Shown in pieces: positions 1 to 7,879 of a stretch of DNA of 18,346 bases. The stretch is taken from positions 1 through 18,346 of the forward strand of contig JAFGIC010000375.1 of NCBI GenBank assembly GCA_016929815.1, in the 5' to 3' direction. Every line of letters begins with the position of its first letter. The first letter of the stretch is position 1. The notes beneath the pieces are model-generated. The model saw only the letters and a list, made by a program, of their open reading frames with translations. It ran no database searches and was not told where the DNA came from. The DNA comes from Deltaproteobacteria bacterium (GTDB lineage: Bacteria; Desulfobacterota; DSM-4660; Desulfatiglandales; HGW-15). The position numbers and the translations under genes were made by a program.

Positions 1-227
1 AAATACATGCTACAGACCATTTATGAAGCAATTAGTATGCCAAAATATATAAATATTAGATAATTACTTGAAATAACTAAGAAATAGGTATAAGATAGAT
101 TTTTATACTATTACCCTGGGGTGTATGAAAAGATACAACATTGACATATTTTAGACAAATCTTATCCACTCAAGGTTGGACTCGCCAAAGGCAAGCGTTT
201 GTCTGACTCATATTGTGGCTAAACCTT

Positions 228-662
228 TTAAATCTGATTTCCCTCTGCGAGCGCAAGGGCGTTTCTGGCATCAGCAAGCAGCCTGTATTTGCGACGCACC
301 TTGTCCAGGTCACCCGCAATTATTGCCTTGAGAAGATCTCCTTCCAGCTCAGCAACCTCCAGCCTCTCATAATAGTCAATAGACTCCTTGAGATGTGCCA
401 GCACTATCATTCCCGTTAAAAGCGGGTGATTGTTTGTCACATTGGCATCCTGAAAACGTGTGCCATGTTCCAGTTCAACCTCCAGCCCCTGCCTGAAGAT
501 ATCCGTTGTTACCGGCATTCTCTTGACATTAATTTCCTTAAGGATCTTTTCAGCCTCTTCCAGGGTCACCTTTCCATCTGACAATGATGTCCAGTCCCTG
601 ATGCCAAGATCAGAACAGACCCTTTTAACCTCTTCTACGGTTATATACTGGGGGATATCCAT
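228..662 (-). CDS. DUF5661-like small protein
   Basis: The 144-residue soluble protein has no signal peptide and no membrane segment. Residues about 50-110 hold the stretch ELEHG, then NVTNNHPLLTG, then a helix with AHLKESIDYYERLE, which I associate with the DUF5661 family of unknown function. That assignment is from memory. The N-terminal part (DWTSLSDGKVTLEEAEKIL) resembles a short helix-turn-helix or EF-hand-like pair of helices, but I cannot assign a role. The start is supported by an AAAGGAGG Shine-Dalgarno just upstream of the ATG. It lies 74 bp downstream of the first oxidoreductase in the same direction, so it is probably the last gene of the receptor-reductase operon. No catalytic residues are evident. 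Reality of the gene is likely; its function is unknown. Confidence 0.8.
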   Translation of the reverse strand: MDIPQYITVEEVKRVCSDLGIRDWTSLSDGKVTLEEAEKILKEINVKRMPVTTDIFRQGLEVELEHGTRFQDANVTNNHPLLTGMIVLAHLKESIDYYERLEVAELEGDLLKAIIAGDLDKVRRKYRLLADARNALALAEGNQI

Positions 663-736
663 AACGACCTCCTTTGTTTTGATAATTGATGATTAGAACG
701 TAGCCTGGATATTATTCTCAGGACAACCCTTTTATA

Positions 737-2977
737 TCATATCTCCGAGGCCGCTGCAAAACCGCTTCTCACACTTGTATAAAGATTGGCCTCAAAGTGC
801 CTTCGCACATCGCCACGGGCGGAGCAATCGCCTATGATGAAAAACCGCCCGGCAGATCCTGCAAATCGCATCGCCTCCTCCTGTCTCGGCCTGCGGCCTG
901 CGTAGATCACCACGCTGTCTGCATTGATGGACTTAATTCCATCCCCGGCAACCACATAGGTCACCTTCATATCCGATATCCCTGTAGCCTTGGCACCTGT
1001 GATATAACTGAAGTTGCCCTGAGCCTCTAATGACTCATATGCCCTAATAAAATCCCAGCTCACATACTGGGAAACATCAGGGGCCAGGGTTCCCTCTTCC
1101 GCCAGCACCGTTATCTTATGCCCCTTTTCAGCCAGATGCATCCCTGTCTCAGCCCCTATCAGGTCTCCGCCTATAACTACAATATTCTTTCCGAGGGCCC
1201 TTTCATTCCCGTAAACAAACATGGCCGAACGGACATTGCCGCCTTTCGCGCCCGGGATATCAGGGATGATCTGCTCTGCGCCCAGGGCAGCCAGAAGCAC
1301 ATCGTACCCCTTTGACTTAATCATTTCAGGGGTGGCCTGCGTATTCAATCGCACCTCCACACCGGCCCTGTCGAGCTGACGGATAAGGTAGTCCTTATAG
1401 TCTTTATAGGGCCATTTAAAGGAGACATAATCCGTGTATTTGAGCTGCCCGCCCAGGAAATCATTCTTCTCGTATAGCGTAACCCTGTGCCCTCTCTCAG
1501 CGGCAGTAATTGCCGCCTTCATCCCCGCGGGACCTCCTCCGATTACCGCGACCTTCCTTGATACTACAGGCGCGTCAATCATGAGGTTGACCTTGTGTGC
1601 GATCCCCATCTTTGGATTAACGCTGCAGTATTGCAGCCAAGGCCCTTCATTGGCGCCATGGCACTCACTGCACATGACGCAGGGGACAACATCCTCTCCC
1701 CTGCCTTCGTATGCCTTTTTTCCATATTCAGGATCTGCATACCACGCCCTTGCCATGGAAATCATATCCGCCTTTCCAGCGGCAATACACTCTTCATTCA
1801 CATCAAGGTTCTGGAATCCGCCGTTTGGTGCTATTACAACCCTTGTGCCGCCTTTCTTTATTGCCTCGCTGTAATGGAGGATCGGATTATCATCCTTCTT
1901 AAGATTGTAGCCGTTTGGGTGGGAGGCATTACGGTCCTTTCCACGTATTACCAGGATATCAACAGCGCCTTCCCATATCTTAGCGTATTCTGTCGCGTCC
2001 TGTGTAGTATAGCCGCCGTCCAGATTCTCTTCGCCGCTGATATTAGCCCCAACCAGGAAATCCTGACCGCAGGCCTTTTTAACGGCCTGTGCAATCTCAA
2101 GGGTAAGCCGCGCCCGTTTTTCAATGCTTCCCCCGTACTTGTCCGTTCTTTTATTAAGGACAGGAGATAAGGAGTGCGCCATGATATTATTCTGATAGGC
2201 CATATGAAAATGCACCATATCAAAACCCAGGGACTTTACGGACATTGCATGAGTCGCTGCGTCCTCGCACATCTTCTGTATCATCTCAACGGGGATCTCT
2301 TTCCCCTGGCCCAACTCTTCCTTTCCCATCGGACCTGACGGCACCAGCGCCACAGTACTGATGCTGTATCCTCCCTCGCCGCCGGCTTGGCCACCAATGG
2401 CCGCAAGGGAACCATAGTAATGAATGGCATCGGTCAGCTGCGCAATATAATGCTGGACAGTTACCTCATCCGCATCCCACACAGGCATGTGATCACCCTC
2501 CGTTACTATCCTTTTCCCATCCTGAACACCTGCCCCGCCTGGTATGGCTCCAGGGGCGCCATCCTGACCGCCTTCCCCTCCGGGGCCGCCGGCCGAAGGC
2601 CTGTTTCCGCTGTTTATCGGCATCAGCATGCAGATGGCACAACCGTTTTTTGCTATGTTTGCATAATGATTTATAACCTGCTCGGAGGGAAATGACTCAG
2701 GGCCCATCAAATAACGCGGAAAACTGACGGCCTGCATCATCCTGTTCTTCACAATAACATTACCTATCCTGAGCGGAGACAGAAGGTGACTGTACCTGTA
2801 GGAATATTGTCCATTCATATCAACCTCCCCGGATTTTTGCGATGCCATTGCCGCTTCTGCCTGAAAAACAGGACCAACAATCCCTGCCTGCCTTTTATAA
2901 CCCAGGGCCGATACGGATGTCACACCGGCCGCAACCAGGAACTGCCGCCTTCCCATAAGCGATCTGACTGTATTCAT
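737..2977 (-). CDS. Tat-exported OYE-family FMN/4Fe-4S/FAD oxidoreductase (paralogue 1)
   Basis: This 746-residue protein starts with a twin-arginine signal (GRRQFLVAAG at 9-18), so it should be folded in the cytoplasm and exported. Residues 64-430 form an Old Yellow Enzyme type FMN barrel: HLLSPLRIGNVIVKNR at 64-79, His258 in the active-site strand, the NKRTDKYGGS signature at 275-284, and Arg410 before ADPEY. Cys433, 436, 439 and 451 have the C-x2-C-x2-C spacing of the trimethylamine dehydrogenase type 4Fe-4S site. A first Rossmann motif (GGGPAG, 480-485) fits FAD. In the second, expected to bind NAD(P)H, Asp605 replaces the central Gly (GGDLIG, 603-608). The family reduces activated C=C bonds or demethylates amines; the substrate here is unknown. 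A Gly/Pro-rich insert occupies 129-151. An AGAGGAAA ribosome site supports the start. The paralogue lies 109 bp upstream. Confidence 0.9.
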   Translation of the reverse strand: MNTVRSLMGRRQFLVAAGVTSVSALGYKRQAGIVGPVFQAEAAMASQKSGEVDMNGQYSYRYSHLLSPLRIGNVIVKNRMMQAVSFPRYLMGPESFPSEQVINHYANIAKNGCAICMLMPINSGNRPSAGGPGGEGGQDGAPGAIPGGAGVQDGKRIVTEGDHMPVWDADEVTVQHYIAQLTDAIHYYGSLAAIGGQAGGEGGYSISTVALVPSGPMGKEELGQGKEIPVEMIQKMCEDAATHAMSVKSLGFDMVHFHMAYQNNIMAHSLSPVLNKRTDKYGGSIEKRARLTLEIAQAVKKACGQDFLVGANISGEENLDGGYTTQDATEYAKIWEGAVDILVIRGKDRNASHPNGYNLKKDDNPILHYSEAIKKGGTRVVIAPNGGFQNLDVNEECIAAGKADMISMARAWYADPEYGKKAYEGRGEDVVPCVMCSECHGANEGPWLQYCSVNPKMGIAHKVNLMIDAPVVSRKVAVIGGGPAGMKAAITAAERGHRVTLYEKNDFLGGQLKYTDYVSFKWPYKDYKDYLIRQLDRAGVEVRLNTQATPEMIKSKGYDVLLAALGAEQIIPDIPGAKGGNVRSAMFVYGNERALGKNIVVIGGDLIGAETGMHLAEKGHKITVLAEEGTLAPDVSQYVSWDFIRAYESLEAQGNFSYITGAKATGISDMKVTYVVAGDGIKSINADSVVIYAGRRPRQEEAMRFAGSAGRFFIIGDCSARGDVRRHFEANLYTSVRSGFAAASEI

Positions 2978-3086
2978 AATTTCCTCTCATTCAAATCTCG
3001 GCTATTTTACCGTTAATTTACAGCTAATCGACGAGAGCCACTGCCTTTTCCTTGCGCCCTGCGCCTTTAGCCCTGCACCTTTTTAA

Positions 3087-5297
3087 TCACACCTGTGATG
3101 CCGCAAAGTATGCACTGCGTATAGACTTCTGCACAGTGCCGCCCTGGCCTGTGCAATCTCCGATCATAAGCACCCGGCCTGCCGAGTCTGAGAACGTCAT
3201 GGCCTCATCCATCCTCGGTTTAAGGCCTCCATAGATTATAACGCTCTCGGCATGTACTGACTTTTCCCTGCCCGACGCGTCACTATAGGTTACCTTACCA
3301 TCGGAAATACCCGTTGTTATCGCCTCCAGGACATAGCTTATGTTGGGATGGTTTTCATATATATCTATCTGGTTCTCCTTATTGTGGGGACCTATATGCT
3401 CCTTCGGGATCATGAACTTTCCGCTCGCCAGGACCGTTACCTTAATTCCATCCTTGGCCAGACATATCGCGGTCTCCGTGCCGAAGGTCCCCGCTCCTAT
3501 GAGCACCACGCTCTTCCCAAGGGAGGATTTATTGCTGTAGGCCTCCATGATGTTGAATATATTCTTGCCCTCCGCACCGGGGATTTTGGAAATGACAGGC
3601 TCCGCGCCTGTCGCGACCAGGACTGTATCATATCCATTTGACTTGATCATGGAAGGCGTTGCGGTTGTATTCAACTTCACATTAATACCGGCCTTATCTA
3701 CCTGCCGGACAAGATAGTCCTTGAAGTCCCTGTAGGTCCATTTCCAACCGGTATAATCCGTGTGTCTCAGAAGCCCGCCCAGCGCGTCGTTCTTTTCATA
3801 CAACGTAACCTTATGCCCTCTTTCCGCTGCTGTTATAGCGGCCTTCATGCCCGCAGGCCCGCCCCCTATCACCGCCACCTTCTTTACCGATGTGGGGGGT
3901 TTTATCGATTTCTTCTTGGTCTCAGAGAGCCCCCAGGTGGGATTAACCGTGCACACGTCAAACCAGGGCCCCTCCGTCCGGCTGACCCCGTGACAATCGT
4001 GACATAAAACGCAGGGCACTATGTCCTCTCCCCTGCCCTCGTAAAGCTTCTGGACATATTCCGGATCTGCAAAGAGAGGCGTGGCCATGCCCACCATGTC
4101 GGTCTTACCGCTCGCTATCCATTCTTCATTCAGGTCCGGATCATGGAACCCGCCGGTTGGGCAGGTAATTATATTGGCGCCGCTTTCCTTAATAGCCTGG
4201 CTGAATCTGAGCATCCAAGGTTTCCCCTTCTCCATGGTGAAGCTGTTGGGGTGGTTTGTGTAATGGCCTGCGTCCTTCATCCGAACGATGTCTGCCAGGC
4301 CGTCAATCATCTTTACCATCTTAAGAACTTCCTCCATCTCAGGTCCTGTTGCCTTATCTCCGGACCGCTCATCAACCATATAGTGCGGGTTCCCCCTGCT
4401 GAGCCCTGGGGTAAATGGCAGTATAACCGCCACTATTATAAGATTGGTGGCCTTGCGGACTGCCTCGATTGCATCAAGATCTGCACGCACCGATTCAACG
4501 CCTCCCTCCCAGCCGCGTTCCCCTACTTCCACCATGTCATAGCCCTTGTCTTCCAGCTTCTTTGCTTGGGTTACAATCTCCTCAATGCTGACGGATGCCT
4601 GCGCCTGTGGGCCTGCTCCGCCTCCCGCTGCACCGCCAGGCATGCCGTTGCCTGATGCAATTCCGGGCATTCCGCCCGGCGTACCGCCCGGCATTGCTCC
4701 TCCGGGTGCAGCTCCACCACGTTCTGCTCCGCCCCCGCCTTGAGCGCCTTGGCCTCCGGCCCCGCGCGTACCACTCCCTATCCGTCCGCAGCAGACAAGA
4801 GCGCCTTCGCAGTGGATCTCTTCAACCATCTGCTGAAGATAGTTGTGAACAGGAGGGATGTCCTCCCACATGGAATCCGAATAGTGTGAAGGGCCGAAAT
4901 TCATGGAGCTTGAATCATAGGTCTTGGGCCACTGCCCGAATTCCTCTACTATGGTGACAAGACCGGCGTTTTTGGCCATCTGTGAATAATGCGCCCTGAA
5001 GGCATCGGCAGGAAAATTCTCCGGCCCCTGCAGGGAATGAGGGGGAGAAGGCGTGAGCATTATTCTATTCTTCAGAACCACGTTCCTGATCCTGAGAGGT
5101 GATAAAAGATGCGGGTATTTATTGGTTACAACCCTCGCACCGGCCGTCCCCTCCTTTTCCGATGCCACGGCGGCGCTTGTTTGAATAACCTTGCTGTCGG
5201 CGCCGGCCGGTTTTCCATATGCCAGCGCAGAGGCGGATGTCACGCCTGCCGCAACCAGAAACTGTCGCCTTCCCATAAGCGATTTAACCAGAGTCAT
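3087..5297 (-). CDS. Tat-exported OYE-family-like flavoprotein (paralogue 2, divergent barrel)
   Basis: This 736-residue protein has the same twin-arginine leader as its neighbour (GRRQFLVAAG at 9-18) and the same overall plan. The barrel begins with HLLSPLRIRNVVLKNR (63-78) and ends before Cys429, 432, 435 and 449, the likely 4Fe-4S ligands. Two intact dinucleotide motifs follow, GGGPAG (478-483) and GAGTFG (601-606). The barrel has lost family hallmarks: no NKRTDxYGGS signature, no active-site His after the GYDMVEV strand, and Thr406 where the neighbour has the conserved Arg. FMN binding or classical ene-reduction is therefore doubtful. A long Gly/Pro/Ala/Met-rich insert covers 171-230, directly after a Cys-Cys pair (169-170). 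A GAAGGAG ribosome site sets the start. It lies 96 bp downstream of the TonB receptor, probably in one operon. A changed substrate or a non-catalytic partner role are both possible. Confidence 0.88.
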   Translation of the reverse strand: MTLVKSLMGRRQFLVAAGVTSASALAYGKPAGADSKVIQTSAAVASEKEGTAGARVVTNKYPHLLSPLRIRNVVLKNRIMLTPSPPHSLQGPENFPADAFRAHYSQMAKNAGLVTIVEEFGQWPKTYDSSSMNFGPSHYSDSMWEDIPPVHNYLQQMVEEIHCEGALVCCGRIGSGTRGAGGQGAQGGGGAERGGAAPGGAMPGGTPGGMPGIASGNGMPGGAAGGGAGPQAQASVSIEEIVTQAKKLEDKGYDMVEVGERGWEGGVESVRADLDAIEAVRKATNLIIVAVILPFTPGLSRGNPHYMVDERSGDKATGPEMEEVLKMVKMIDGLADIVRMKDAGHYTNHPNSFTMEKGKPWMLRFSQAIKESGANIITCPTGGFHDPDLNEEWIASGKTDMVGMATPLFADPEYVQKLYEGRGEDIVPCVLCHDCHGVSRTEGPWFDVCTVNPTWGLSETKKKSIKPPTSVKKVAVIGGGPAGMKAAITAAERGHKVTLYEKNDALGGLLRHTDYTGWKWTYRDFKDYLVRQVDKAGINVKLNTTATPSMIKSNGYDTVLVATGAEPVISKIPGAEGKNIFNIMEAYSNKSSLGKSVVLIGAGTFGTETAICLAKDGIKVTVLASGKFMIPKEHIGPHNKENQIDIYENHPNISYVLEAITTGISDGKVTYSDASGREKSVHAESVIIYGGLKPRMDEAMTFSDSAGRVLMIGDCTGQGGTVQKSIRSAYFAASQV
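4608..4787 (-). repeat. Gly/Pro/Met-rich low-complexity insert in paralogue 2
   Basis: About 60 codons read mostly Gly, Ala, Pro, Gln and Met, with units such as PGGAMPGG, TPGGMPG and NGMPGG. It sits between a barrel strand (EGALVCCGRIG) and the helix that resumes at SVSIEEIV. The DNA is GC-rich relative to its surroundings. Similar segments occur in the neighbouring paralogue (2525-2593) and in the beta-helix protein (16914-17165). Confidence 0.85.
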
Positions 5298-5341
5298 GAT
5301 ATTCTCCTTCGGATAAATTATTGATATATTCTTTATTTACA

Positions 5342-5376
5342 AGCCCCTGCAGCAGTCAGATCCCGTTGCAGGGGCT
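5342..5376 (-). terminator. 10-bp perfect stem-loop after the TonB receptor gene
   Basis: AGCCCCTGCA at 5342-5351 pairs perfectly with TGCAGGGGCT at 5367-5376 around a 15-nt loop. It begins 18 nt past the receptor stop and lies 45 nt before the next start. On the transcript of the minus strand the stem is followed by UGUAAAUAAAGAAU, without a U-run, so it is not a textbook intrinsic terminator. It may instead partly terminate transcription or protect the receptor mRNA end, giving unequal expression within the operon. Confidence 0.6.
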
Positions 5377-5393
5377 GTTAAAATTTATGTTGA

Positions 5394-7634
5394 TCAGAAA
5401 CGAACAGATAATACGGCGCCATAGATCCTGGGATCTACGAGCATCGTTGCATTAACCGGCGCGCCGAAATACCCTATCTTTGATGCATAGTTTTCCAGGT
5501 TTCTGACATAGGCTGAAAGCGTCCATTTCCCGTCGGGATTCATGTAAGCAGCCGAGAGATTTATCATGTGGAATGCCTCCTGATAATTGCTGGGATAATC
5601 GCTGTCCATCCATGAAAGCCTGTAGCTTGACTTGTAAGAGGCCTGAATCTGTGGCTCCAGCGTCCCGCCGTTCCATAAACTGAATATGTGTTTGTAGGTA
5701 GCGTTTATGGTCCATTCCGGGGAATGGGTCATTGGTTTGCCTTTATAGCTCACATCCTCAAGTGGCACCAGGGAGACTATTATATCCATACCCTGCGGAT
5801 ACCGCCCGGCATCGGCTGAGAGGGTATAGTCATTCTCATAATTGAAGAAGAGTTCTTTCCACTCCGACTTCAGGTATGATACCGAAAGCCTCAGATTGTC
5901 CTTGGATGTGATTATGGCATCCAAATCAATATCCAGGCCGTACATATTACCGTCACCCCAGGTCGTTGAACCGTCGTCCTGCACAACGTACATATAACTG
6001 CCTGTGGGATTCGGTTCAGGTGTCATCAGATTATCCTCAGAGAATGAGAATGCCATTTGTGTTGCGGAATAATTCGCGTAATCGTAGTAAAATGCGGAGG
6101 CGTTCAACTGGAGTTTCCTGTCAAAGAACCTGTTCTTGGCGCCCATTGAAATCGCCTTAAGTTTCTGAGGCGGCGGGGTGACAGCCTGCTGGATTCCCAT
6201 ACCCTGGTTGCGATAACTCGTTGCATAGTCCGCATAAATCATTGACTCCTCTGACAGGTCATATTCGAAGCCGAGTTTGTAATCCGGTTTTTCGTATTTA
6301 TTCTCATAGTCGTAAGTCTGGTAGTCGATTGACCCGCCCCGGTTCGTGCCTTCGTCTCGCAAATTATGCAGGTTATCCCAGCTCTGACGATAGCCGGCTG
6401 TAGCTCGGAATCTGCCGGTAACCGGATAGGTTATATTGCCGAAGGCGGCCTTGGCGTCCTCGTCCATCCTGCTCCAGCGATAATCTCCATTGGCGACACT
6501 GTCCACGTATCCCACGCTGTCAACCGTATCGGATGACTTATAATAGTTGAAGCCTACAACCCATTTTACTGAAGAGTCGGCGGAAGATGCCAAACGCAGT
6601 TCCACGGTTTTTTCGTCGCTGTCATTATTAAACTCATTTATCTGTACGATATCGGACTGGCCTGGCATCCCGGGCATGACAGACACCTCCTGGCCTGATC
6701 CGTCCTGTTTGGCATAGGAAGGGACCATTGAGAGAGTTACGAAACCAATCTCCCAATCCATACGCCCATATATTTTACTGGAATTACGTTCGGTGGCATT
6801 TCCCAGATCACGTGTGGTGCTCCAGGGGTCATCCAGATCATCCTGATTAACGAACGCATCAACGCTGGCAAATTGTTGAGAGGAACCCTTTGCGATCTCT
6901 CCTGTTGCTACAAAGGAGAGCTTATCATTAGCTTGATACAGTAACCGCAACCTGGCGGATTTCGAATCATCTTCCATCCCGCCGTTTGAAAGGTACCCGT
7001 CATGGACCGAGGTTTGGAAGCCGGCGCGAACGGCAAATCTTTTGCTGACCGGGGCATTCAGGACCCCTTCCGTGTGAAGGAGGTTGTAATTGCCGTATTC
7101 AAGAAGACCGGATGCCTCATATCTGTCGAGTTTGGGATTAGCCGTGACCACATTAACAATACCCCCCGGCGAATTGCTGGCATAGAGTGTGCTCTGGGGC
7201 CCATAAAGCACCTCGACCCTCTCCAAATCAAAAAGTCCTGATCCTGTGTCCTTTCTGTTTGAAAATACCCCATCCATGTTCAGGGCAACGGTGGGCATGG
7301 AAACCGACTGTCCGTGATTGGTCTGGGTATCGTCGGCGATGCCTCGCAGGGAGATCCTGAGACCATCATTTGCCTTGCTGATAACCGCGTTCGGGATATC
7401 GGCAAGGATCTCATCAAGGTTACTTTTGCCTAGTGTATTGATTTCGTCGGCGGAAATAACGCTCATGGCCATTGGAACCTTCTGCTGGTTTTCCTCACGC
7501 TTTTGGGCTGTTACAGTAATCTCCTCCAGGGTAAACTCCTCATCAATTGTTCCCTGGGCGTATAAAGAAGATAAATCTACAAAAGAGACAATAATGCTTA
7601 AGTATAGAATAACAAGAAACAGTTTTTTCGTCAT
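5394..7634 (-). CDS. TonB-dependent outer-membrane receptor
   Basis: This 746-residue protein has a signal peptide (about 1-27, ending LYAQG), a TonB-box-like start EEITVTAQKREE (37-48), a plug domain to about residue 166 (VPMAMSVISADEI, then VEVLYGPQSTLYASNSPGGIVNVV) and a long barrel ending in VRF, the aromatic C-terminus expected for assembly by the Bam machinery. Such receptors use TonB-ExbBD energy to import siderophores, cobalamin, glycans or aromatic compounds. The TAQKREE type is abundant in sphingomonads, where some members take up aromatic molecules. The substrate here is unknown, and no ferric-siderophore or B12 genes are nearby. The start is fixed by AGGAGGA 8 nt upstream. It is the first gene of the leftward operon with the two exported flavoproteins, and its promoter region contains the 36-bp palindrome. 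A short MPGMPG segment occurs near residue 320. Confidence 0.95.
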   Translation of the reverse strand: MTKKLFLVILYLSIIVSFVDLSSLYAQGTIDEEFTLEEITVTAQKREENQQKVPMAMSVISADEINTLGKSNLDEILADIPNAVISKANDGLRISLRGIADDTQTNHGQSVSMPTVALNMDGVFSNRKDTGSGLFDLERVEVLYGPQSTLYASNSPGGIVNVVTANPKLDRYEASGLLEYGNYNLLHTEGVLNAPVSKRFAVRAGFQTSVHDGYLSNGGMEDDSKSARLRLLYQANDKLSFVATGEIAKGSSQQFASVDAFVNQDDLDDPWSTTRDLGNATERNSSKIYGRMDWEIGFVTLSMVPSYAKQDGSGQEVSVMPGMPGQSDIVQINEFNNDSDEKTVELRLASSADSSVKWVVGFNYYKSSDTVDSVGYVDSVANGDYRWSRMDEDAKAAFGNITYPVTGRFRATAGYRQSWDNLHNLRDEGTNRGGSIDYQTYDYENKYEKPDYKLGFEYDLSEESMIYADYATSYRNQGMGIQQAVTPPPQKLKAISMGAKNRFFDRKLQLNASAFYYDYANYSATQMAFSFSEDNLMTPEPNPTGSYMYVVQDDGSTTWGDGNMYGLDIDLDAIITSKDNLRLSVSYLKSEWKELFFNYENDYTLSADAGRYPQGMDIIVSLVPLEDVSYKGKPMTHSPEWTINATYKHIFSLWNGGTLEPQIQASYKSSYRLSWMDSDYPSNYQEAFHMINLSAAYMNPDGKWTLSAYVRNLENYASKIGYFGAPVNATMLVDPRIYGAVLSVRF

Positions 7635-7675
7635 TAATCAATTCCTCCTAATTAATAGGTTGATATTAAAATACA

Positions 7676-7705
7676 TTGACAAGGGCCCTGCATAGGTGCA
7701 TTAAT
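7676..7705 (+). promoter_or_regulatory. Rightward sigma70-like promoter overlapping the palindrome
   Basis: TTGACA at 7676-7681 is followed after 18 nt by ATTAAT (7700-7705), which lies in the AT core of the palindrome. It points to the GntR gene about 270 bp away. The -35 is perfect; the -10 is 4 of 6. Confidence 0.45.
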
Positions 7706-7724
7706 TAATTAATGCACCTATGCA
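7689..7724. promoter_or_regulatory. Perfect 36-bp palindrome, likely YtrA-type operator (GGTG-N16-CACC)
   Basis: The half-site TGCATAGGTGCATTAATT is followed by its exact reverse complement, with no mismatch and no spacer. Inside it, GGTG (7695-7698) and CACC (7715-7718) are exactly 16 bases apart. From memory, this GGTG-N16-CACC arrangement is the operator reported for the YtrA-subfamily GntR regulator of Xanthomonas citri; I could not verify that here. A YtrA-subfamily gene starts 249 bp away and outward TTGACA elements flank the palindrome, so it is very likely the operator for that regulator. Confidence 0.8.
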
Positions 7725-7734
7725 CATATGTCAA
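7704..7734 (-). promoter_or_regulatory. Leftward sigma70-like promoter for the TonB receptor operon
   Basis: TTGACA reads on the minus strand at 7734-7729. The AT core of the palindrome then offers -10-like hexamers (ATTAAT at 7709-7704 with a 19-nt spacer, or TAATTA at 7711-7706 with 17). I cannot fix the exact -10. The operator would cover it, which fits repression. Confidence 0.5.
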
Positions 7735-7849
7735 TTATTTTTTTTTGAGATAGTTTTCCCTTGTCAAATAAACGGCAGCGAGGGTTGAATTTCAGGGTTG
7801 GCAATGATGAAACGCTACGTGTAAGATGCTTATTTTTTTATTTTTTAGC

Positions 7850-7879
7850 TTGACTATGCAAAGTCTCTCACTTTAGATT
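7850..7879 (+). promoter_or_regulatory. Possible proximal promoter of the GntR-ABC operon
   Basis: TTGACT (7850-7855) and TAGATT (7874-7879) are spaced by 18 nt, 94 nt before the GntR start codon. The match is 5 of 6 and 4 of 6. It lies outside the palindrome, so transcription from here would not be directly blocked by a repressor bound there. Confidence 0.4.

Noticed and set aside
68..96. TTGAAA-N17-TAAGAT promoter-like pair on the plus strand
   Set aside because: There is no gene downstream on that strand; the region is AT-rich and chance matches are expected.
1657..1677. CxxCH (c-type heme motif) in flavoprotein 1 (CSECH) and also in flavoprotein 2 (CHDCH)
   Set aside because: In both proteins these Cys residues belong to the C-x2-C-x2-C...C set at the place where the family binds a 4Fe-4S cluster. 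Tat export of a folded protein also fits poorly with heme attachment in the periplasm. The following His is probably incidental.
1595..2170. 191-codon open frame on the plus strand inside flavoprotein 1
   Set aside because: It lies wholly opposite a well-supported gene, has no recognisable domain and no ribosome site.
4546..4957. Long Pro/Ala- and Arg-rich open frames on the plus strand opposite the Gly-rich insert of flavoprotein 2, and similar frames at 16904-17173
   Set aside because: They are shadows of the repetitive Gly/Pro codons of the real genes on the other strand, with no ribosome site or domain.
7635..7688. Riboswitch in the leader of the TonB receptor gene
   Set aside because: Only about 55 nt separate the promoter-operator from the start codon, and no cobalamin, TPP or other riboswitch core is seen.
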